64,000 nt of DNA from an uncultured Acidobacteriaceae bacterium. GTDB taxonomy: Bacteria > Acidobacteriota > Terriglobia > Terriglobales > Acidobacteriaceae. Of the stretch, positions 58,368 through 64,000 are shown one piece after another. The notes under the pieces were generated by a model. It had not been told where the DNA came from and made no database searches. It worked only from the letters and a program-made list of their open reading frames with translations. Within the stretch, counting starts at the first letter, position 1. Each line of letters starts with the position of its first letter. The position numbers and the translations under genes are program-made. The DNA lies in assembly GCA_903849645.1 (NCBI GenBank), contig CAINJJ010000054.1, forward strand, positions 1 through 64,000. Reading direction: 5' to 3'.

Positions 58368-59357
58368 ATGAAAGTCTTCCTGACAGGCGCGACCGGATTT
58401 GTAGGCCACCATGTGGCGCGCGCCCTTGCGGCCGATGGCGCGAAACTGCGCCTGCTGGTCCGCAAGACGAGCAATCTCGCCAATCTAGAAGGCATCAAGG
58501 GGGAGACGTATGTGGGCGACCTGGCCGAGCCGGAGTCGCTGCGTACGGCGCTGGCCGGGTGCGATGCCGTGATGCATGTAGCAGCCGACTATCGGCTCTG
58601 GATTCCCGACCCCAAGGCGATGTATCGCGCCAACGTGGAAGGCACCCGTGAACTGCTTCGCATGGCGCGCGAGGCCGGCGTGCCGCGCTTCGTTTATACG
58701 TCTTCGGTGGCCACCATGCATTTCCGGCGCGATGGCCTGGTCATCAACGAAGACACCCCGGTTTCGCTCGGCGATATGGTTGGACACTACAAGCGCTCCA
58801 AGTTCCTGGCCGAGCGCGTCGCCATTGAGGCCGCCGAGGCCGGCCAGCAGGTCATCATCCTTAACCCGACCACCCCCATCGGCCCCAACGACGCCAAGCC
58901 AACCCCCACGGGCCGCATCTTTGTGGACTTCCTCAACCGCAAGTTTCCCGCCTACATGGACACCGGGCTCAACCTGGTAGATGTGGCCGAAGTGGCGCGG
59001 ACCCACGTCACCGCGCTGACCAGGGGGCAGTTGGGCCGCCGCTATATTCTGGGCGGTGAGAACCTCACCCTCAAGCAGGTTCTCGACAAGATGGCCGCCA
59101 TCACAGGCATCCCTTCGCCTACGGTCAAGATTCCCTTTGCGGTTGCCGCCGCCTACGCGTTTTTTGAAGAATGGATCACAGGCCGCATCCGCGGGCGCGA
59201 GCCACGCGCCACTCTCGAAGAGGTCCGCATGGGCCGCAAGAAGATGTTCGCCTCCAGCGCCCACGCCCAACAGGAGCTTGGCTTTCGCCTGCTGCCTGTT
59301 TACCCCGCCATGCGCTCCGCCATCGAGTGGTTTCGCACACACGGGTATGCGCCATGA
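58368..59357 (+). CDS. hpnA: Hopanoid-associated sugar epimerase HpnA
   Basis: 329 residues, short-chain dehydrogenase/epimerase fold. NAD-binding G-A-T-G-F-V-G (residues 7-13), D-x-x-x-P-x-x-L region G-D-L-A-E-P-E-S-L, the Tyr-Lys pair in H-Y-K-R-S-K-F-L-A-E and P-T-T-P-I-G-P-N-D. These match HpnA. Its exact substrate is not settled. The stop overlaps hpnG by ATGA (59354-59357). Confidence 0.9.
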   Translation: MKVFLTGATGFVGHHVARALAADGAKLRLLVRKTSNLANLEGIKGETYVGDLAEPESLRTALAGCDAVMHVAADYRLWIPDPKAMYRANVEGTRELLRMAREAGVPRFVYTSSVATMHFRRDGLVINEDTPVSLGDMVGHYKRSKFLAERVAIEAAEAGQQVIILNPTTPIGPNDAKPTPTGRIFVDFLNRKFPAYMDTGLNLVDVAEVARTHVTALTRGQLGRRYILGGENLTLKQVLDKMAAITGIPSPTVKIPFAVAAAYAFFEEWITGRIRGREPRATLEEVRMGRKKMFASSAHAQQELGFRLLPVYPAMRSAIEWFRTHGYAP

Positions 59358-60121
59358 GCCCCGCGCCCGGCGCAGGCAAGTCCCGCATCGCCATCATCGC
59401 CGCCATGCCTGGAGAGTTGAAGCCCTTCCTCGATTCACAGGCTAAAGAGGGTTGGATCCACGAGCGGAGCGGCTCGGTCCATGTGTGGCGGCTGATCTGG
59501 CCGCTTGACCAGATTGAGTGGGTTGCCGCCTGCGCCGGCGCAGGCCAGGACGCAGCTTCTCGCGCCTTCGCCGCCGCTGAAGCAGCTGGGCCGCTCTCGT
59601 CTGTCATTTCGGTTGGCTGGGCCGGCGCCCTGAGCGATGCGTGCGCCACGGGCCGGGCCTATGCTGCTTCCGGAGTGATTGATGCTCGCACAGGCGAGCG
59701 CTACCGCCCGGCACTCTGGAGTGAAGAGCGGTGGCTCGTGACAAGCCCCATCGTCGCCAACGAGGCTGAAAAGCAGCGACTGTCTGCCACCTACTCCGCG
59801 GCCCTCGTCGATATGGAAGCCGCCGCCATCGCCCGTCTGGCCGGCCAGCGAGGCATCCCTTTCTACTGCTTCAAGGCGGTCAGCGACGGGTTCACCGACA
59901 AGCTGCCGGACTTTAACCGGTTTATCTCGGCCAGCGGGCAGTTCCAGACCGCAGGATTTGTGCTTTTCGCTCTGCTTCGGCCCTGGTTATGGCCGCGGCT
60001 CGTGCGGATGGGCGAAAATAGCAGAAAGGCCGCCGCCGCACTGGCAGCCTGTCTGCTCGATTTTCTCGATGAAAGAGCGTATATCAGGAACCGGAATGGC
60101 CACCCAGACTCCCGCCGCTGA
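59354..60121 (+). CDS. hpnG: Hopanoid-associated phosphorylase/nucleosidase HpnG
   Basis: 255 residues of the nucleoside phosphorylase/MTA-SAH nucleosidase fold. Seen are I-A-I-I-A-A-M-P-G-E-L-K-P-F, V-I-S-V-G-W-A-G-A-L-S and the ribose-binding L-V-D-M-E-A-A-A-I-A-R-L with K-A-V-S-D. HpnG removes adenine from adenosylhopane to give a ribosyl (or phosphoribosyl) hopane. It overlaps hpnA; the next dehydrogenase starts before its stop. Confidence 0.88.
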   Translation: MSPAPGAGKSRIAIIAAMPGELKPFLDSQAKEGWIHERSGSVHVWRLIWPLDQIEWVAACAGAGQDAASRAFAAAEAAGPLSSVISVGWAGALSDACATGRAYAASGVIDARTGERYRPALWSEERWLVTSPIVANEAEKQRLSATYSAALVDMEAAAIARLAGQRGIPFYCFKAVSDGFTDKLPDFNRFISASGQFQTAGFVLFALLRPWLWPRLVRMGENSRKAAAALAACLLDFLDERAYIRNRNGHPDSRR

Positions 60122-61226
60122 AATCCAGACCGAGCCGAGGATTCCCGCCACCATGCGCGCCGCCGTCTATCGGGGCGTCAATGATGTGCGCATAGAGACC
60201 GTGCCCGTCCCCGCCATCGGCCCCGGCGAACTGCTGGTCAGGATCGCCACCTGCGGCATCTGCGGCACCGATCTCAAGAAGATTCACACCGGCTCCCACT
60301 CCGCTCCTCGCATCTTTGGCCATGAGATGGCAGGGACGGTGGTCCGGGCAGGCCAGGGGGTCAGCGATTTCCGGCTGGGCGACCGCGTCATGGTCTATCA
60401 CCATGTTCCCTGCGGCCATTGCTACTTTTGCCGCAAGCACACCCCGGCACAATGCCTGGTCTACAAGAAGGTGGGCACCACCGCGGGCCTGGAACCCTCC
60501 GGCGGGGGCTTCTCGGAGTACATCCGGGTGATGGACTGGATTGTGGCAAACGGGGGCGTGGTGCGGATTCCAGCGGGCGTGCCATTTGAGCAGGCGGCCT
60601 TTGTGGAGCCGGTCAACACGGTCTTGAAAGGCGTCAAGTTGCTGAACCTGGCCCCGGACGAGACGGTTCTGGTGATTGGGCAGGGGCCGATTGGCCTGAT
60701 GCATGCCGCCCTGGCCAGCCGAACCGGAGCCACGGTGCTTACCTCAGACCTCTATCCCGAACGGCATGCGATTGGAGCGCGGTTTGGGCTCAAGCATGCG
60801 ATTCACGCCGGGCAGGAAGATGTGGTGGAGCGGGTGCGATCCGCCACCGAAGGGCGCGGCGCGGACGCCGTGGTTCTGGCCGTGGGCGGCAACGGACTCA
60901 TCCGGACCGCGATGGATGCCGCACGCCCCGGCGGAAAGGTCATGCTGTTTGCGCAGACCCAGCATGGCGAAGCGCCTTTTGACCCCGGCGCGGTGTGCAT
61001 GGACGAGAAGACCCTGCTGGGTTCATACTCCTCTTCGTTCGAGTTTCTGGACGAAGTGACGGACCTGGTCTTCGGGGGCTACCGCAACGGATTCGATATG
61101 ACACAACTGATCTCGCACCGCTTTCCGCTGGAGCAAGCGGTTGAAGCCATCGAGATCGCTTCTCATCCCCAGGCCGGCTCAATGAAGATTATGATTGAGC
61201 CTGCACCTGGAGCGGGAGCAGAGTAG
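60096..61226 (+). CDS. Zinc-dependent medium-chain dehydrogenase 1, in hopanoid operon
   Basis: 376 residues from ATG 60096, overlapping hpnG by 26 bases. Catalytic zinc ligands lie in C-G-I-C-G-T-D-L and F-G-H-E-M-A-G. The structural zinc site is C-G-H-C-Y-F-C-R-K-H (four cysteines). Nucleotide site is V-I-G-Q-G-P-I-G-L-M. Closest by eye to sorbitol/threonine dehydrogenases. In this operon a polyol/ribosyl-hopane redox step is plausible. Confidence 0.85.
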   Translation: MATQTPAAEIQTEPRIPATMRAAVYRGVNDVRIETVPVPAIGPGELLVRIATCGICGTDLKKIHTGSHSAPRIFGHEMAGTVVRAGQGVSDFRLGDRVMVYHHVPCGHCYFCRKHTPAQCLVYKKVGTTAGLEPSGGGFSEYIRVMDWIVANGGVVRIPAGVPFEQAAFVEPVNTVLKGVKLLNLAPDETVLVIGQGPIGLMHAALASRTGATVLTSDLYPERHAIGARFGLKHAIHAGQEDVVERVRSATEGRGADAVVLAVGGNGLIRTAMDAARPGGKVMLFAQTQHGEAPFDPGAVCMDEKTLLGSYSSSFEFLDEVTDLVFGGYRNGFDMTQLISHRFPLEQAVEAIEIASHPQAGSMKIMIEPAPGAGAE

Positions 61227-61236
61227 GAAGGACCCG

Positions 61237-62280
61237 ATGGCGACAACGATGAAGGCCGCGGTCCTCCACGGACGCGAGGATATTCGCATCGAGCGGGTGC
61301 CGGTTCCCGAGGCGGAGCCGGGCGAATTGATCGTCCGCGTGGGAGCAGCGCTCACCTGCGGTACGGATTTGAAGGTGTTTCGCCGGGGCTATCATGCGCG
61401 CATGATTGTGCCGCCGGCGCTTTTTGGGCATGAACTGGCCGGGACGGTGGTGGAAGCCGGGACTGGGGTGACGGAGTTTGCCCCTGGCGACCGGGTGGTT
61501 GCGCTCAACTCGGCGCCCTGCGGGGAGTGCTACTTCTGCGCCCGCGGCCAGGAGAACCTCTGCGACGACCTGCTCTTCAACAACGGCGCGTATGCCGAGT
61601 TCATCCGCATTCCGGCGCGCATTGTGGCCAAAAACACGCTGCGCATTCCCGACCACGTGCCGCTGGAGCACGCCGCTCTGACGGAGCCTTTGGCGTGCGC
61701 CGTGCATGGGTTTGAGGACTCGCACCCCCGGCCGGGCGACACGGTTGCGGTCATCGGCGGCGGCCCTCTGGGCCTGATGATGCTGCATGTGGCCGCCTTG
61801 GCAGGCTGCGAGGTCATCGCCATTGTCAAGCACGATGGCCAGGTGGAGGCTGCCCGCCAACTGGGCGCGGCCCATGTGGTGCAATCGACCTCCATCCGCA
61901 AGGCGATTCGCGACACGCGCGCGCTGACACACAAGGGGCAGGGCGTGGATATCGCCATCGAGGCTGTAGGGCTTCCCGAGGCATGGGAAGAGGCGGTCGA
62001 GATGGTCCGCAAGGGAGGCACAGTCAACTTCTTTGGCGGTTGCGCCGTCGGTACCCACGTCAATCTCGACACCAATCGAATCCACTACAGCGACATCACG
62101 CTGCGGGCCACCTTCCACCACACCCCGGCCATCTGCCGCAAGGCGCTGGAGTTGATCTCCGGCGAGCGCTTCCAGGCGAGCGCCTTCATCACCGGCCATG
62201 CCCATCTCTATGAACTCAACCGCGTCTTTGAGAAGCTGATGAAGCGCAGCAGCGAGATCAAGACCGCCATTGTTCCCTGA
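61237..62280 (+). CDS. Zinc-dependent medium-chain dehydrogenase 2, in hopanoid operon
   Basis: 347 residues from ATG 61237, 10 bases after its paralogue. Zinc ligands are in L-T-C-G-T-D-L and F-G-H-E-L-A-G; structural site C-G-E-C-Y-F-C-A-R-G. Nucleotide site V-I-G-G-G-P-L-G-L-M. It differs enough from dehydrogenase 1 (for example N-N-G-A-Y-A-E-F-I) to be an old duplication or separate recruitment. Possibly a partner in the same side-chain reduction. Confidence 0.85.
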   Translation: MATTMKAAVLHGREDIRIERVPVPEAEPGELIVRVGAALTCGTDLKVFRRGYHARMIVPPALFGHELAGTVVEAGTGVTEFAPGDRVVALNSAPCGECYFCARGQENLCDDLLFNNGAYAEFIRIPARIVAKNTLRIPDHVPLEHAALTEPLACAVHGFEDSHPRPGDTVAVIGGGPLGLMMLHVAALAGCEVIAIVKHDGQVEAARQLGAAHVVQSTSIRKAIRDTRALTHKGQGVDIAIEAVGLPEAWEEAVEMVRKGGTVNFFGGCAVGTHVNLDTNRIHYSDITLRATFHHTPAICRKALELISGERFQASAFITGHAHLYELNRVFEKLMKRSSEIKTAIVP

Positions 62281-62289
62281 GGCAAAGCG

Positions 62290-63288
62290 ATGACGACGGC
62301 AGGCGTGGAATCAGGCAATGACGGATCCTCCAGGACGGAGTTGATCGAGCGGGGATGGGCAGCCCTCCCGGCCAGCTATCGCATGCCTGCGACCACGCCC
62401 ACCCTGGCCGAGGCCAACGCCTGGTGCAAGCAACTGGCCGACTCCCACTACGAAAACTTCCATGTGGCTTCGTGGTTTCTGCCCAAAGCCCTGCGTCCGC
62501 ACTTTCACGCCATCTATGCCTATTGCCGCGTCTCCGATGACCTGGGAGACGAAGTGGCTGACCGCTCCGCGGCCCTGGCGCTGCTGGATTTCTGGGGCCA
62601 GGAGCTGGACGCCTGCTACGAAGGCAGAGCCCGCCATCCGGTCTTTGTCGCGCTGGCGGAGACCATTCGCGCCTGCTCCATCCCCAAAGAGCCATTTGCC
62701 AACCTGCTGATCGCCTTTCGGCAGGACCAGACCGTCACACGCTTCGCTTCGATGCAGGATGTGCTGGGCTATTGCCACTATTCGGCCAACCCCGTGGGGA
62801 GACTTGTGCTTTACGCCTGCGGCGAGCAGAGCGAGGAGAAGTTCCGCCTTTCCGACGCAACCTGTTCGGCCCTGCAACTGGCCAACTTCTGGCAGGATAT
62901 CCGGGTGGATTTTCAGAAGGATCGAGTCTACCTTCCGCAGGATGACATGAGCCGGTTTGGCGTCAGTGATGAGACCATCGCGCAGGGCGTGGCCACGGAG
63001 GAGTTTCGCGCGCTGCTGTGCCACGAGGTGGGCTTTGCGCGGGAACTGTTTGAGGCAGGGCTTCCCCTCATCGGCATGGTGAACCGCGATCTGGCGCTGG
63101 ACCTCGACCTCTTCAGCCGCGGCGGCCTGGAGATTCTGCGCGCCATCGAGAACCAGGATTTTGACGTGCTGCGAGCCCGGCCGTCCATCAGCAAGCGCAC
63201 CAAGCTGGGCCTGGCGCTGCGCGCCGTGAGCGGCAAGCTGCTGCCGTTCTTCGCGCTGGGCGGCCACGCCGCGGGGAAGGCCGCTTGA
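62290..63288 (+). CDS. hpnC: Squalene synthase-like HpnC
   Basis: 332 residues of the trans-isoprenyl synthase family. First Asp-rich motif S-D-D-L-G-D-E (about 79-85), second in W-Q-D-I-R-V-D-F-Q-K-D, and H-Y-E-N-F-H-V-A-S near the N-terminus, an HpnC hallmark. In the HpnCDE route HpnC converts hydroxysqualene-type intermediates, with HpnD acting first. The stop overlaps hpnD (TTGA). Confidence 0.9.
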   Translation: MTTAGVESGNDGSSRTELIERGWAALPASYRMPATTPTLAEANAWCKQLADSHYENFHVASWFLPKALRPHFHAIYAYCRVSDDLGDEVADRSAALALLDFWGQELDACYEGRARHPVFVALAETIRACSIPKEPFANLLIAFRQDQTVTRFASMQDVLGYCHYSANPVGRLVLYACGEQSEEKFRLSDATCSALQLANFWQDIRVDFQKDRVYLPQDDMSRFGVSDETIAQGVATEEFRALLCHEVGFARELFEAGLPLIGMVNRDLALDLDLFSRGGLEILRAIENQDFDVLRARPSISKRTKLGLALRAVSGKLLPFFALGGHAAGKAA

Positions 63289-64000
63289 CCCAAGTCCTGA
63301 CCCAGGGGGCGCCTTTGAACGACCTTCGCCTGGAAGAGGCATACGCCGAGTGCCGGCGCATCGCGCGGCGCGAGGCGAAGAACTTCTACTATGCGTTTGT
63401 GGCTCTGCCCAAGGCGCGGCGCAATGCCATCTGCGCCATTTACGCCTTCATGCGCAAGGCCGACGACCTGTCCGACGACGAGAGCTTCACGCGGCAGGAG
63501 CGGCGCATTCAACTGGATGCATGGCTTGGGCAGTGGCGCGCGGCCACGCGGTCCGGCGATACGGAGGACAAGGTCTTTGTCGCCGTGCTCGATGCCGTCG
63601 AGCGCTTCTCGATTCCACTCAGCCTGCTCGACGAACTGGTGGCCGGGACCACGATGGACCTGGAAGCGGCCAACTGCGGCTCGACCGGGGGACCAGACAC
63701 CTACGCCACCTTTGCCGACCTTTACCAGTACTGCTACCTGGTTGCCTCGGTCGTCGGTCTGGTTTGCATCCGCATCTTCGGCTACACTGACCCGCGCGCT
63801 GAAATGCTCGCGGAAGAGACAGGCATCGCCTTCCAACTCACCAACATCCTGCGCGATGTGGCCGAAGATGCGGAGCGGAACCGCGTCTACCTGCCGCTCG
63901 AGGACCTTTCGGCCCACAACGTCTCTCTTGATTCGCTGCTGCACCGTGCGCCCGGCGCGCCCCCTCCCACGAACCAGCGGGCTCTGCTGGCCGCCATAGC
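63285..64000 (+). CDS. hpnD: Presqualene diphosphate synthase HpnD, 3' end cut by window
   Basis: The frame runs to the window end (238 codons visible). Start TTG 63285 overlaps the hpnC stop; a later TTG at 63315 is possible. Marks: N-F-Y-Y-A-F-V-A-L-P, first Asp-rich R-K-A-D-D-L-S-D-D-E, second R-D-V-A-E-D-A-E-R-N-R-V-Y-L-P. HpnD condenses two farnesyl diphosphates to presqualene diphosphate. hpnE is expected just downstream. Confidence 0.9.
   Translation, partial: MTQVLTQGAPLNDLRLEEAYAECRRIARREAKNFYYAFVALPKARRNAICAIYAFMRKADDLSDDESFTRQERRIQLDAWLGQWRAATRSGDTEDKVFVAVLDAVERFSIPLSLLDELVAGTTMDLEAANCGSTGGPDTYATFADLYQYCYLVASVVGLVCIRIFGYTDPRAEMLAEETGIAFQLTNILRDVAEDAERNRVYLPLEDLSAHNVSLDSLLHRAPGAPPPTNQRALLAAI

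Overview
The window is GC-rich, densely packed bacterial DNA. Gene content and small details point to an acidobacterium of the Terriglobia/Acidobacteriaceae type. The evidence is a complete hopanoid gene set, Tat-exported glycosidases, hybrid histidine kinases with OB-like N-terminal sensors, RAYT/REP elements, and dispersed GGGACTGA and GGCAATAG repeats between genes. This assignment is inference from recalled families; no search was run.

Layout. 1-5260 (mostly +): 3' end of an agmatine deiminase gene, tadA, a DUF985 cupin, a glutaredoxin, purB, a RAYT transposase between inverted REP elements, ubiX and a small membrane protein. 5245-7686 (-): Tat-exported GH78-like rhamnosidase. 7794-10524 (+): the metY-metX operon behind a leader that looks like a complete transcription attenuator. 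It has a promoter, a short ORF alternating Met and Cys codons, a strong intrinsic terminator and an exactly complementary antiterminator arm. This is the most interesting item in the window. 10745-13281 (+): two secreted proteins of unknown function. 13472-16467 (-): ymdB, a four-helix-bundle (S23-type) protein and lysS, with repeat arrays between them. 16540-18559 (+): the Fo part of ATP synthase (atpZ-like, atpI-like, atpB, atpE) with no F1 genes following. 18757-27104: a secreted protein, bactofilin, a methyltransferase-like protein, a UPF0173 hydrolase, a Lys-rich small protein, an APC transporter, a 48-residue membrane protein and lnt.

27368-35666 (-) is a signalling island: a FIST-domain protein overlapping a PAS-rich hybrid kinase (the NosP/NahK arrangement), a second hybrid kinase and a stand-alone Hpt protein. 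tRNA-Ser(GGA) follows, then a Tat-exported GH2 beta-galactosidase, a MATE exporter and the korA-korB pair, which ends in a near-perfect bidirectional terminator. 43503-49188 (-) is a full Tol-Pal envelope system: tolQ, tolR, a TolA/TonB-like gene, tolB, pal and cpoB. recN, a DUF2147 protein and a DUF362 protein follow on the + strand.

53549-64000 (+) is an isoprenoid/hopanoid block: ispH, shc (hpnF), hpnH, an unknown gene, hpnA, hpnG, two zinc-dependent dehydrogenases, hpnC and hpnD (cut by the window end). HpnC and HpnD start squalene synthesis, Shc cyclises squalene, HpnH adds adenosine and HpnG removes adenine. The two dehydrogenases sit where the side-chain reduction to bacteriohopanetetrol would be expected. 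Several gene pairs in the window overlap by ATGA or TTGA, which suggests translational coupling.
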